Assembly (NCBI GenBank): GCA_963721405.1
Contig: CAVRJA010000010.1
Span: 1-64,000 of the forward strand
Length of the DNA stretch: 64,000 bases
From: JAFNAG01 sp963721405
GTDB taxonomy: Bacteria; Acidobacteriota; UBA6911
Direction of reading: 5' to 3'
Part shown: positions 22,331-30,952 of the stretch, piece by piece
How positions within the stretch are numbered: the stretch's first letter is position 1
Layout of the letters: every line of letters starts with the position of its first letter
Made by a program: the position numbers and the translations under genes
Notes under the pieces: generated by a model
Database searches by the model: none
The model's input: only the letters and a program-made list of their open reading frames with translations
What the model was told of the DNA's origin: nothing

Positions 22331-23683
22331 TTAAAGAGCTGCATGCATACGGGCCCGTTCCTCCACGGTCTTGCGGATGGTCTCGAGGTGCTCCTCGCTG
22401 TCGGCCTCGAATCGCATCACCAGGACGGGCTGAGTATTCGAGGCGCGCACGAGGCCCCAGCCGTGCTCGAAGATGATGCGGGCGCCGTCGACATCGATGA
22501 CCTGATGTGTGCGGCGGAAGTCCCCGGTCAAGGCGCGGACGACATCGAACTTTTTTGCGTCCGGGCAGTCAAGCCGGATTTCGGGTGTATAAACCGTGCG
22601 TGGGAGGGAGGCCAGCAGGTTCGACAGCGGCTGGTCGGTACTGGACAGGATTTCCAGCAGCCGCGCGCCGGCGTACATGGCGTCGTCGTAGCCGAAATAG
22701 CGATCGGCAAAGAACAGGTGGCCGCTCATCTCCCCCGCAAGCGCCGCGCCTTCTTCTTTCATCTTCGCCTTGATCAGGGAATGCCCCACCTTCCACATGA
22801 GGGCATTGCCCCCATGGTTCCGGATATCATCGAAAAGTGTCTGCGAGCACTTCACCTCCGCGATGATCGTCGACCCGGGATGCTGCTTCAGGATGGCACG
22901 CGAGAAGATCACCATCAACTGGTCTCCCCAGACGAGATGCCCGCGTTCATCGACAACGCCGATGCGGTCCCCGTCGCCGTCGAACGCGACAGCCAGGTCT
23001 GCTCCATGCTCCTGCAGCGCGCTTACCGCAGACCTCATATTCTCGACAACCGTCGGATCGGGGTGGTGGTTGGGAAACCGGCTGTCCGGCTCGCAGAAGA
23101 GCTCAACCACACTGCAGCCGAGCTCGCGATACAGGGGCGCACCCACGAATCCGCCGACGCCGTTGCCGCCGTCGACGATGACCTTCAGCCGGCGCGGCCC
23201 CATGCGAATGCCCGTGACGACGTGCTTGTGGTACTGGGGCAGCACGTTTCGCACTTCGACGCTCCCATTGCCTTTATGGAATGAGCCTGAAAGCGCGATG
23301 TCCCTGACTTCGAGGACTTGCGGCCCGAAAATAGTGCTTTTGCCGAGGCACACCTTAAAGCCGTTGTTGTCGCTCGGATTGTGGCTGCCGGTGATCATGA
23401 CGCCCGCGTCGACGGCCTGTGTGAACAGGGTAAAATACAGCACTGGGGTGGGGACCAATCCGACGTCGAGCACGTCGCAACCCGTTTCAGTCAAGCCCTG
23501 AACCATGAGATCGCGAAACCTGGTTGAACTCTCCCTGGCGTCCCGTCCCAGGCTCACCCGCCTTGCGCCTTGATTCTGGAAGAACGTTCCGAATGCGCAC
23601 GCCAGCTCCAGGACGGTCTGATCGGTCAGATCCTTGCCGACCACCCCTCTGATATCATATTCGCGAAAAATGTGTCTGTTCAT
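22331..23683 (-). CDS. Phosphomannomutase/phosphoglucomutase
   Basis: 450 residues from the ATG at 23683 (AAGGG at 8 bp; another in-frame ATG two codons earlier is too close to it). It interconverts hexose 6- and 1-phosphates for polysaccharide and nucleotide-sugar synthesis. It has the four-domain alpha-D-phosphohexomutase layout: REYDIRG near the N-terminus, the phosphoserine loop VMITGSHNPSDNNGFK with Ser100, the metal-binding loop AFDGDGDRIG near residue 235, the sugar-binding loop GEMSGHLFF, and a C-terminal phosphate-binding domain. The GEMSGH loop is typical of the AlgC/ManB PMM/PGM type, which accepts both glucose and mannose phosphates. Exact substrate preference cannot be read from sequence. 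Confidence 0.93.
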   Translation of the reverse strand: MNRHIFREYDIRGVVGKDLTDQTVLELACAFGTFFQNQGARRVSLGRDARESSTRFRDLMVQGLTETGCDVLDVGLVPTPVLYFTLFTQAVDAGVMITGSHNPSDNNGFKVCLGKSTIFGPQVLEVRDIALSGSFHKGNGSVEVRNVLPQYHKHVVTGIRMGPRRLKVIVDGGNGVGGFVGAPLYRELGCSVVELFCEPDSRFPNHHPDPTVVENMRSAVSALQEHGADLAVAFDGDGDRIGVVDERGHLVWGDQLMVIFSRAILKQHPGSTIIAEVKCSQTLFDDIRNHGGNALMWKVGHSLIKAKMKEEGAALAGEMSGHLFFADRYFGYDDAMYAGARLLEILSSTDQPLSNLLASLPRTVYTPEIRLDCPDAKKFDVVRALTGDFRRTHQVIDVDGARIIFEHGWGLVRASNTQPVLVMRFEADSEEHLETIRKTVEERARMHAAL

Positions 23684-24246
23684 GCTCATCCCTTTTCCAT
23701 GGCCCCGAAGTGCGGCAAAAACGCTACCGGGTGCATCCCCGCGCCGGCTGCTCGTGGTCGAGGCCGTATGGTACTCTCCGCGCGCCGCGCGGTGCAACCC
23801 CGTTGCGTAAACCCGCAGGGACACACCTGGCAGATCGATGACGCGCAAATCTGTTGCCCCCTGAAAGGCAGCATTGTTCTGGCAGTTGATTCGAGTTTTT
23901 CGGGAGGGCTCGTCTCCAAGGCGTCCGTGTTTCCCTGCCTTACGGCCAAAAGCGCGAATTTAAGTCGCCAGCGGAAAATGGTCGTGGACCTGGACGGACT
24001 TGTTTGAGGCAGACTGTCGCGAATGCGGCAGTTAGATCAGAGCACAGGTTCTTGCCGGGTCTACGTCCACGTCCAGATCCAGGTCCAAGTCCAGGTCTAC
24101 GTGGGATGAACATGGAGTTTCGCGATAGAAACCAGACTGGGTGCCATTTTCCTGCTTGTTGCGGGGCTCATAAAACGGCACGCTGGCCGACCGGTGCGAA
24201 TCGGCGTCTTACCCAGCTTCGAGTAAAGTGTTACTCTGATTGGTAT
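23684..24246. other. Intergenic with hexamer-repeat hairpin
   Basis: Between divergent genes. Contains the hexamer hairpin at 23983-24102. No additional gene is convincing. The histidine kinase reading frame is open through the right part, but its start is placed at 24247. Confidence 0.5.
23983..24102. repeat. Hexamer-repeat inverted pair 2
   Basis: Left arm CGTGGACCTGGACGGACTTG (23983-24002); right arm CAAGTCCAGGTCTACG (24086-24101) within a GTCCAR-repeat run from 24061. Same hexamer type as at 22041-22167. Confidence 0.65.
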
Positions 24247-25317
24247 ATGGGCGGGAGTAGAAAAGTCCATGCCGATCTCTCGTCCCCACCCCCCGCGCAG
24301 TTGTACCGGATGATCATGGACAGACTGCCGCTCGGGGTTGCGCGGATGGACCCGCATGGCGACATCGTCGAATTCAACCGGGCCGCGGAGAAGATCACGG
24401 GTTATGCGAGCGGCGAAGTTCTGGGTCGGCCGCATGCCGAGATCCTGCACGGGACGGGAGATTCTGCAGTGTGTCCTCTGGCCGCCGGCAACGGTTCGGA
24501 TGCCAGAGAGACGCCTGTCAGGAACAAGAACGGATCCATCAAGATCGTCGCGCTGGCGTCATCCCCGCTCTTTGAGCCGGGCATGAAATACATCGGCGGC
24601 GTGGAGTATTTTCAGGATATCACCGATGCCAGACGCTGCCAGAAGGAACGCAACAATTTCCTGGCGATGCTTGCCCACGATATGAGAACCCCCGTCGTGG
24701 TGATGGGCGGGTTCCTCGCGCGCCTGGAAGCCGGCAAATCGGGCCCGGTTACCGAGTCTCAGCGCCGGGATCTCAGGCTGCTGATCGACGAGGCCGTGAA
24801 ACTCGAGCGGCTGGTCGAGGCGTTCCTGGAGTGCGCGAAGGTAGACGCCGAGCCCTTTCGCCCGGCGCGCGCTCCTTATGATGTCCTGGAAGCCGTCGCC
24901 CGGCAGATGCGCCTGGCCAGGGAGGAGGCGAGGAAAAAGCAAATCACGGTAACGTGGTCGTGCGATTCGACTCTGCCGGCGGTTGTCTATGCCGATGCGA
25001 CTTTGATCGACCGTGTCCTGGCCAACCTTCTGGACAACGCGCTCAAGTACACCGGACCCGGCGGCTCAATCCTGGTTAACCTTTCCGATCGCGGAGACAA
25101 ACTGCTGGTAAGAATTTCCGATACGGGCGCCGGCATTCCGGAGGATGAGCTGCCGAGCGTCTTCGACGCGTTCCACCGCGGCAGATGGGATGTGCAAGGG
25201 ACGGGCCTCGGGCTGGCGATCGTGAAAAAGATCATTGACGCACATGGCGAGAGCATCACCGTGGAAAGCACCCCGGGACAGGGAAGCCGTTTCAGCTTCA
25301 CGCTTGCCAGGAGTTGA
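24247..25317 (+). CDS. PAS-domain sensor histidine kinase
   Basis: 356 residues from ATG 24247. An N-terminal PAS domain (residues 20-135; LPLGVARMDPHGDIVEFNRA, ITGYASGEVLGRPHAEILHG) is followed by a HisKA dimerisation domain with the phospho-accepting His144 (LAHDMRTP) and a HATPase domain with N box LLDNALKYTG, G1 DTGAGIPEDE, and G2 GTGLGLAIV. There is no membrane segment, so it should sense a cytoplasmic signal; a Cys in the PAS domain (SAVCPLA) could be relevant to redox or metal sensing but is only one residue. No response regulator is adjacent, so it is an orphan kinase. The start is uncertain: no strong ribosome binding site, and an alternative in-frame ATG lies at 24106 right after the hairpin repeat. 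Confidence 0.88.
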   Translation: MGGSRKVHADLSSPPPAQLYRMIMDRLPLGVARMDPHGDIVEFNRAAEKITGYASGEVLGRPHAEILHGTGDSAVCPLAAGNGSDARETPVRNKNGSIKIVALASSPLFEPGMKYIGGVEYFQDITDARRCQKERNNFLAMLAHDMRTPVVVMGGFLARLEAGKSGPVTESQRRDLRLLIDEAVKLERLVEAFLECAKVDAEPFRPARAPYDVLEAVARQMRLAREEARKKQITVTWSCDSTLPAVVYADATLIDRVLANLLDNALKYTGPGGSILVNLSDRGDKLLVRISDTGAGIPEDELPSVFDAFHRGRWDVQGTGLGLAIVKKIIDAHGESITVESTPGQGSRFSFTLARS

Positions 25318-25483
25318 CGGAAGCGTGAAATCGGCCGGCGGGCATTGACAATCCGCGACTGCGATAAGAGAATTTGCCCAAGTGGCGCTTCGGGGAGCGC
25401 ACTCAATACGAACCATCCTATTAGCGCGGCGCGTTTCGTGTGCCGTGTCTGGCAGCTATCGGGAAAGCAAGGAGGCTGACACA

Positions 25484-26845
25484 ATGCGGAAGGTGTATGC
25501 CGTTTCCGGAGGCGTGAGCAAGTTCACCAAGGCTCGACCCGACAAGACCTTCCAGGCCGTCGTCAAAGAAGCCTATGACTATGCGATCGCCGACCTGGGA
25601 CTCGAATTCCGGCGATTCAATGAACTGGCGGATGGGTCGGTGGCGAGCTACTTCTCCGACCATTTCGCGCGTCAGCTCATGGCAGGCATCATGGTGCAGG
25701 ATTATCTCGGACTGTGCCCTAAGCCCGGACACCGGGTCGAAGGGGGCGGGGCCACGGGAGGCATCTGCTTCCAGGAGGCCTGGAAGGCGGTCGCGAGCGG
25801 CTACATGGATATCTGCGTCGCCTATGGGTTTGAGACCATGAGCCACGTCGAGACCTGGAAAGGGAACGAGTTTATCGCGCTGGCCTCGGACGTGAGTTTT
25901 GACTACCCGGTGGGAGGCTTCTACAGCGGCTACTATGCGATGATGGTCACCCGGCACATGAAGGAGTTCGGCACGACCGTGGAGCAGCTGGCGCACGTGT
26001 CCGTGAAAAACCATCTGAATGCCTACCACAATTCCTATGCCCAGAAACGCGAGCGCCTGACGATCCAGGATGTCCGGAACGCTCCGATGGTGGCCTGGCC
26101 GTTGACCCGCCGCGACATCTGCGTGATGAGCGACGGCGCGGCTGTAGTGATTTTTGCATCCGAAGACGGGCTGGCGAAGCTGGAGGCGGCCAGCGGCAAA
26201 TCCTGCAAGCGCATCGCGGTGACCGGCATCGGCCGCGGCACCGATGCGATGCGCATGTCCGACCGGCCGCACCAAGCCCTGGAAGAGTTCATGAAGTTCA
26301 ACGCTCTTCCTCACGAGAAAGACCGCCAGGACACCGTCGCCTATTACCGGGATTTGTGGAAGCGCGGTTTCCGCTATCCTGGCGTGCACTCTTTCCGTGC
26401 GGGCCGGATGGGCAGCCTCCAGGCTTACAAGCACGCCGGGATCTTCGACCCTCTCAAGGAAATCAGTTTCGTGGAGCTGCACGATGCCTATACGTCCTCG
26501 GAGGTTCAGACCTACGAAGACATGGGACTTTGCCGCTACGGCGAGGGCGGGCCGTTTGCGGCGAGCGGCAAGGCGTTCATGCCGGGGCTCGAATATGGTC
26601 TGAACCTGCCGGACAAGCCGGTGTGTCCCGTGAACCCCTCCGGCGGACTGATCGCGTGCGGCCATCCCGTCGGCGCCACCGGTCTCATGCAGGGAGTATT
26701 CGCCATCTGGCAGCTGCAAAATACGATCGGCAAACATTTCGGGGATCCGAAGCTGCAGGTGCGAAATCCGAAGCGGGGTGCGATTCATTCGCATGCGGGA
26801 ACGGGTACTTACGTCACCGTCTCAATCCTGGAAGCGGAGGCTTGA
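25484..26845 (+). CDS. Thiolase family protein (SCP2-like)
   Basis: 453 residues from ATG 25484, behind AAGGAGG. Thiolases condense or cleave acyl-CoA units. The nucleophilic Cys is probably Cys95 (GGGATGGICFQEA), and the C-terminal active-site loops are ELHDAYTSSE and NPSGGLIACGHPVGATG, the latter with the catalytic His and Cys. The HDAY pattern and length place it with the SCP2-thiolase-like, acetyl-CoA acetyltransferase group often found beside a DUF35 protein. It is followed after 2 bp by such a partner, so they form an operon and likely a complex. Substrate is unknown; a role in fatty-acid or steroid side-chain breakdown is possible. Confidence 0.9.
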   Translation: MRKVYAVSGGVSKFTKARPDKTFQAVVKEAYDYAIADLGLEFRRFNELADGSVASYFSDHFARQLMAGIMVQDYLGLCPKPGHRVEGGGATGGICFQEAWKAVASGYMDICVAYGFETMSHVETWKGNEFIALASDVSFDYPVGGFYSGYYAMMVTRHMKEFGTTVEQLAHVSVKNHLNAYHNSYAQKRERLTIQDVRNAPMVAWPLTRRDICVMSDGAAVVIFASEDGLAKLEAASGKSCKRIAVTGIGRGTDAMRMSDRPHQALEEFMKFNALPHEKDRQDTVAYYRDLWKRGFRYPGVHSFRAGRMGSLQAYKHAGIFDPLKEISFVELHDAYTSSEVQTYEDMGLCRYGEGGPFAASGKAFMPGLEYGLNLPDKPVCPVNPSGGLIACGHPVGATGLMQGVFAIWQLQNTIGKHFGDPKLQVRNPKRGAIHSHAGTGTYVTVSILEAEA

Positions 26846-26847
26846 AC

Positions 26848-27393
26848 ATGACCAGACTGCCAGATAGTTTTGACGAAACCTTGGCCGGCACCATCGCCTA
26901 CGATCTGCCGTTTCCAGTCGTGCTCGACAAGGACGGCCTTGCGCTGCTCAAGAAGATGAAGCCGCTCCGCGTGCGCTATCCATACCATGTCGAGTATCTG
27001 CATTCCTACGGGCAAGACTCCCCCTTTTTCGCCGGCCTGTCCAATCGCGTGCAGCTCGGCACGCGGGTGCGGGAAACCGGTTATACCTATGCCACGCCGC
27101 GCGGTCATGACATGGAGACCGGCAACGAAACGGAATGGGTCGTATTGCCCGACAAAGGGACGGTCCACGCTTTCACCGTGTGTCACTTCGGATCGGAAGC
27201 GTTTCTCGCGCAGACACCGTTTGTGCTGGCCCTGATCGAGTACGAGGGGGTCGATACGCTCTTCCTGGCGCGCCTGATGGGGGTGGACCCGGACCGGGCG
27301 TCCCTGGACTGGATCGGCATGAAAGTGCAGGCGCGCTATCGCCGCAACAGCAAGCTCGATCCGACGGACATCTACTTCAACCCTGTGCGGTAG
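26848..27393 (+). CDS. DUF35-type OB-fold partner of thiolase
   Basis: 181 residues, starting 2 bp after the thiolase stop, so translationally coupled. It resembles DUF35/OB-fold acyl-CoA-associated proteins: FAGLSNRVQLGTRVRETGYTY followed by strands TEWVVLPDKGTVHAFTVCHF, PFVLALIEYEGVDTLFLARL and KVQARYR. In well-studied pairs this protein bridges thiolase and a synthase, channelling the acyl-CoA. The usual four-Cys zinc ribbon ahead of the OB fold is not present; a single Cys remains (TVCHF). The N-terminal 50 residues are unlike the family and may replace the ribbon. Function in complex with the upstream thiolase is inferred from context. Confidence 0.75.
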   Translation: MTRLPDSFDETLAGTIAYDLPFPVVLDKDGLALLKKMKPLRVRYPYHVEYLHSYGQDSPFFAGLSNRVQLGTRVRETGYTYATPRGHDMETGNETEWVVLPDKGTVHAFTVCHFGSEAFLAQTPFVLALIEYEGVDTLFLARLMGVDPDRASLDWIGMKVQARYRRNSKLDPTDIYFNPVR

Positions 27394-27741
27394 GAAGGGA
27401 ACCGCGCGACATTAGCGGCCCCAAAGCATATCTGACCGCCCGGGGCGCAAGGCGCGAGGAAAGCTGCATTCTGAAGGTGCCCTTCCGCACGCCTTGCATG
27501 CTCCTTACCCCAAACGGCCGCATGTGCACGCTCGAAGAACGTCTTGAAGCTCCGGAGCCACAGAACGTTGCACACCGAGATCACATGTGGCCGCGGGCTT
27601 CAGCCCGCACCATCGGTATCGATGCCAGTATGTTCCTGCTGCCAGAGGGGACCGTTGCAGAGTCAGCCGTAGGGGCCTGTTTGGAGACCGGGCTGAGGCC
27701 CGGGGCCACAGGAAGAGACGTGCGGCTCCTGAGTCGGCGGC
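27394..27741. other. Intergenic holding MITE-like repeat
   Basis: No gene seen. Most of it is taken up by the repeat copy at 27585-27712. The two flanking genes converge here. Confidence 0.5.
27585..27712 (+). repeat. Interspersed MITE-like repeat, copy 2
   Basis: 128 bp beginning ATGTGGCCGCGGGCTTCAGC and ending CGGGCTGAGGCCCGGGGCCAC. The ends form a 22-bp imperfect terminal inverted repeat (TGTGGCC-S-CGGGC-Y-TCAGCCCG). It has no coding capacity. Copy 1 lies at 10516-10640. Confidence 0.75.
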
Positions 27742-28494
27742 TCACCGGCTCGCCATGCCGCCGGCGATTTCGCCGCCGTCGAGCGCGTAGACGTGGCCGG
27801 TGATGTACGCTGCGTCGTCGGAAGCGAGGAATGCGAACAGCGCGGCGACCTCCTCCGGCCGGCCATGTCGTTTCAGCGGCAGCTTCCGGTTGACCTCCTC
27901 GAGCATCTGGTCGGAGTATTCCGCGCGCTGCATCGGGGTGAGCACGTAGCCCGGGGCAACGGCATTCACCCGGACGGCCGGCGCAAGTTCCAGCGCCATC
28001 GATCGGGTCAATTCGATCAAGCCGGCCTTGGATGCGTTGTAGTCCGCATAGTAAGGATATCCCACAATCCCGTTCGTTGACGCGGTGTTGAGAATCACGC
28101 CGCCGCCGCGCTGGACCATGTGCCGGGCTGCAGTCTGGGCGACATAGAAGCTTCCGGTCAGATTTACCGCGATCACACGGGCCCATTCGTCCGGCGTAAT
28201 CTCCAGGAACGGGTGGCGCAGGCTGATGCCGGCATTGTTGATCAGGACGTCCACCCCGCCCATGAGCTTCAGCGCTTCCGCGAATGCCGCCTGGACCTGC
28301 TCCAGATGCGCCACGTCACAGGTCAGCACGCCGGACAGATTCGGCAACTCCTTCAGGATTATCGACCCGCCATGCACGTCCCGGTCGAGCACGCACACGC
28401 GCGCTCCTTCTTCCAGGAAGCGAGCTGCGGTCGCGGCTCCGATTCCGCTTGCACCGCCTGTGACCAGCACCGTTTTGCCGTTGAGTCCGCGCAT
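27742..28494 (-). CDS. SDR family oxidoreductase
   Basis: 250 residues, a classical short-chain dehydrogenase. The cofactor motif TGGASGIG is at residues 12-19, NNAG at 86-89, the active-site Tyr152-x3-Lys156 (DYNASKAG) and the upstream catalytic Ser near 139. Asp38 after the second strand (VLDRDV) favours NAD over NADP. The C-terminal ALDGGEIAGGMASR is typical of the FabG/glucose-dehydrogenase-like group. It may act on a 3-oxoacyl or sugar substrate; substrate cannot be predicted. It is transcribed alone, convergent with the thiolase pair. Confidence 0.9.
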   Translation of the reverse strand: MRGLNGKTVLVTGGASGIGAATAARFLEEGARVCVLDRDVHGGSIILKELPNLSGVLTCDVAHLEQVQAAFAEALKLMGGVDVLINNAGISLRHPFLEITPDEWARVIAVNLTGSFYVAQTAARHMVQRGGGVILNTASTNGIVGYPYYADYNASKAGLIELTRSMALELAPAVRVNAVAPGYVLTPMQRAEYSDQMLEEVNRKLPLKRHGRPEEVAALFAFLASDDAAYITGHVYALDGGEIAGGMASR

Positions 28495-28942
28495 GGGTGG
28501 ATCTCCCTTCGACGCTCGAAGATAGTGGGTTTGGGAGCACGATGCAACGGTTTTCGTCAGGACGGGTGCAATCAGAAGTGAGACTCAGTCCTCGCGGAAT
28601 TTGGGTGAGCCTTTCAAGCTCAGCGTTTCATCGGACAAAAAGGATGCGTCGCGCAACGATGAACGATAAAAGTATTCGGGTGCGGCTCTTTTAGAACAGA
28701 AGATTTATCGCACTCATTATATGAGTCGGGATCCCAATCGGAAGAGCCGCACCCAAGACATTTGTCATTTAACATTTGTCAATGGTCATTTGTTATTTGT
28801 CCGTGGTGAGCCTTTGGTCTGCGAAAATGACAATTGATAATTGACAAATGATAATTGACAAATTCTGTCCCACTTCCGCTTGCACCCCGTCAGGACGCCG
28901 CAGATGATGTCCGGCGACGTCGAGCCGGGATTGCCGTGACTG
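28495..28942. repeat. Nested palindromic element, AT-rich core
   Basis: No gene. Outer arms 28561-28584 (GACGGGTGCAATCAGAAGTG) and 28867-28891 are imperfect inverted repeats. Inside, GGGTGCGGCTCTTT (28678-28691) pairs with GAAGAGCCGCACCC (28741-28754) around an ACTCAT-TAT-ATGAGT palindrome. Next come ATTTGTCA-type repeats (28760-28801) facing TGACAAAT-type repeats (28829-28862). Confidence 0.75.
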
Positions 28943-30106
28943 CTACTGATTCAGGTATTCCAGGGCGAGGCTGCTCATGAGCAATGTCGCCTGCGGCAGC
29001 GCTTTCTCATCGATATCGAAGGCCGGATGGTGGTGCGGCGCCTGCGTGCCGTCGCCCATGCCGAAGAACAGAAAGGCGCCCGGGACCTCGTGGAGATAGT
29101 AGGCGAAATCCTCGCCCCCCATGACCGGGGCGATGGCATGAACGCACGATTCCCCCAAGTTCGTCCTCGCCACCCGCAAAACCAGGTCGCACATCTGGCC
29201 GTCATTGACGACCGCGGGGTACCCTCGATCATATTTCAGTGCGCCTGACGCCCCGAAGGTCCTGCAGGTTCCCTCCACGATTTCACCCAGCCTGCGCACA
29301 ATCAGGTTCTGGAGCTGCCGATCGAAAGTGCGGACGGTGCCGTACAGCGAAACCTGCGAAGGAATGATATTGTGGGCCGTGCCGCCTTCGACTTTCCCAA
29401 TGTGAACCACGGCCGCCTCCAGCGGGTCCACATTGCGGCTGACGATCGTCTGCAGATTCACCACCAGCTGCGACGCGGTCAGGATCGGGTCAATGCCGGT
29501 GTGCGGCTGGGACCCATGGCCTCCTTTGCCGGTGACGGTAATCGTAATTTCGTCGGCCGCCGCCATCATGGGGCCCTTCAAACAGGCGACCCGGCCCGTC
29601 GGAAGACCCTGCCACAAATGCAGCCCGAACACGGCATCGACGCCTTTCAGAGCGCCGCCGGCGATCATCCCGGTGGCCCCGCCGGGGAGTTTTTCTTCCG
29701 CCGGCTGAAAAAGGAACGCGACCTTTCCTTTGAATTCGGTTCTTCTCCGGGCCAGCAGGCCGGCCACACCCATCAGGATTGCCATGTGCCCATCGTGACC
29801 GCACGCGTGGCAGACCCCAGGGGTCTCGGAGCGATACTCCCTTTCCCCCACTTCCTGGAGGGGAAGGGCGTCCATGTCGGCCCGCAAGGCAACTGTCCTG
29901 CCGCCCGGAATGCCCTCGAGCGCGGCGACCAACCCCGACCCTGCGCAGTCCCGCACTGGAATGGAGAGGCTTTCCAGATACTGGCGGATGACGGAAGATG
30001 TGCGGTGTTCCCGATATGCGATCTCGGGATGGCGATGAAAGTCACGGCGCCAGCGGATCAGGCACCCGCTCATTTGCTCTGCATCGGTTCTCAGTCGCTC
30101 GTCCAT
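28943..30106 (-). CDS. M20 family amidohydrolase
   Basis: 387 residues from ATG 30106, behind CGGAGGAACC; an upstream in-frame extension covers the repeat region and is rejected. It belongs to the M20D group (hippurate hydrolase, IAA-amino-acid hydrolase, N-acetyl-diaminopimelate deacetylase), zinc/manganese enzymes that cleave N-acyl amino acids. Visible motifs: FHRHPEIAYREHRT near residue 25, RADMDALPLQE near 80, the metal site HACGHDGHMA near 105, the EE pair in QPAEEKLPGG near 135, the dimerisation domain starting GKGGHGSQPH, and the C-terminal metal ligand region MGGEDFAYYL. It has no signal peptide. Substrate is not predictable; peptide or amide catabolism is likely. Confidence 0.92.
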   Translation of the reverse strand: MDERLRTDAEQMSGCLIRWRRDFHRHPEIAYREHRTSSVIRQYLESLSIPVRDCAGSGLVAALEGIPGGRTVALRADMDALPLQEVGEREYRSETPGVCHACGHDGHMAILMGVAGLLARRRTEFKGKVAFLFQPAEEKLPGGATGMIAGGALKGVDAVFGLHLWQGLPTGRVACLKGPMMAAADEITITVTGKGGHGSQPHTGIDPILTASQLVVNLQTIVSRNVDPLEAAVVHIGKVEGGTAHNIIPSQVSLYGTVRTFDRQLQNLIVRRLGEIVEGTCRTFGASGALKYDRGYPAVVNDGQMCDLVLRVARTNLGESCVHAIAPVMGGEDFAYYLHEVPGAFLFFGMGDGTQAPHHHPAFDIDEKALPQATLLMSSLALEYLNQ

Positions 30107-30412
30107 GGTTCCTCCGTGGGCCAAGCTTAACATGAAAACGGAATGCCATGCGACATGCCCTGGGCCGGATGACCACGCACCCACAAATTCGTCGCGTCCC
30201 TCGTGGACGTCGACGTGCACGTGCACGTGGTCGTGGACGGCTCTTTAACATAGACCCGCAAATCCCAAAGCCGACATCGTCAACGTGCACGTGCACGTCA
30301 ACGTCCACGTCAACGAATTCTTACCCACATTTATGTCGCACGCCCCCGCGTGACTTCTGACTACCGGCCCGCCGGGTATCTGATATAGCATGTCCGCTTG
30401 CATGAGGGAATC
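30107..30412. repeat. Intergenic hexamer hairpin 3
   Basis: Divergent gap. CGTGGACGTCGACGTGCACG and onward (30202-30239) pairs with CGTCAACGTGCACGTGCACG and onward (30278-30309) around a 38-bp loop. Both arms are runs of CGTGCA/CGTGGA hexamers. No gene. Confidence 0.75.
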
Positions 30413-30952
30413 ATGGCTCGAGCGCAGCTGGTTCTTGATGAATTGAGGCGCAACCACGTCACACATGTGATCGGTCTGCCGGACAATTCGTCGGCCGCGC
30501 TGTTTGATCTTCTGACCGGAGACGGCAGCATCCATCTCGTTTCCGTGACTCGCGAGGGGGAAGCATTCGCCATTGCCGCAGGCTTGTGGATCGGCGGCGC
30601 CACGCCGGTGGTACTGGTTCAAAACACCGGGTTTCTGGAAAGCGGCGACGGCTTCCGCGGGACCATAACGCGCATGCGGGCGCCCCTGGTTTGCCTGATC
30701 ACCTATCGCGGCTATGGCAAGATGACGGCCTGGCGTCGTAACACTCCCGGCGCGTCGTACGACGCCGGGACGCTCAGCGACGCGCGGCTCGATTCCGCGG
30801 CGCTCGTTACCGAACCCACCCTCCAGGCATGGGGATTGCCATTTGATTATCTGCATGGGGACGAGGACGCCCCCAGGATCTCGGAGGCCTTCAGGAAGGC
30901 GGCGGCAGGCGAGGAACCGTTCGCGATTCTCGTGACCTGCGACCTGGCGTGA
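30413..30952 (+). CDS. ThDP decarboxylase, Pyr-domain subunit
   Basis: 179 residues from ATG 30413, behind GAGGGAATC. It resembles the alpha (pyrimidine-binding) subunit of split thiamine-diphosphate decarboxylases such as sulfopyruvate decarboxylase ComD or the phosphonopyruvate decarboxylase group: VIGLPDNSSAALFDLL, then the ThDP-activating Glu in VTREGEAFAIAAGLWIGG, then PVVLVQNTGFLESGDGFRG. The next gene overlaps by 4 bp (GTGA) and supplies the ThDP-diphosphate domain, so the two make a heteromer. A 2-oxo acid is the expected substrate; whether it is sulfopyruvate, phosphonopyruvate or another cannot be told. No coenzyme M or phosphonate gene is near. Confidence 0.85.
   Translation: MARAQLVLDELRRNHVTHVIGLPDNSSAALFDLLTGDGSIHLVSVTREGEAFAIAAGLWIGGATPVVLVQNTGFLESGDGFRGTITRMRAPLVCLITYRGYGKMTAWRRNTPGASYDAGTLSDARLDSAALVTEPTLQAWGLPFDYLHGDEDAPRISEAFRKAAAGEEPFAILVTCDLA

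Noticed and set aside
25421..26794. 457-codon minus-strand ORF opposite the thiolase gene
   Set aside because: The plus-strand frame has thiolase motifs and a strong ribosome binding site; the minus frame has no recognisable domain.
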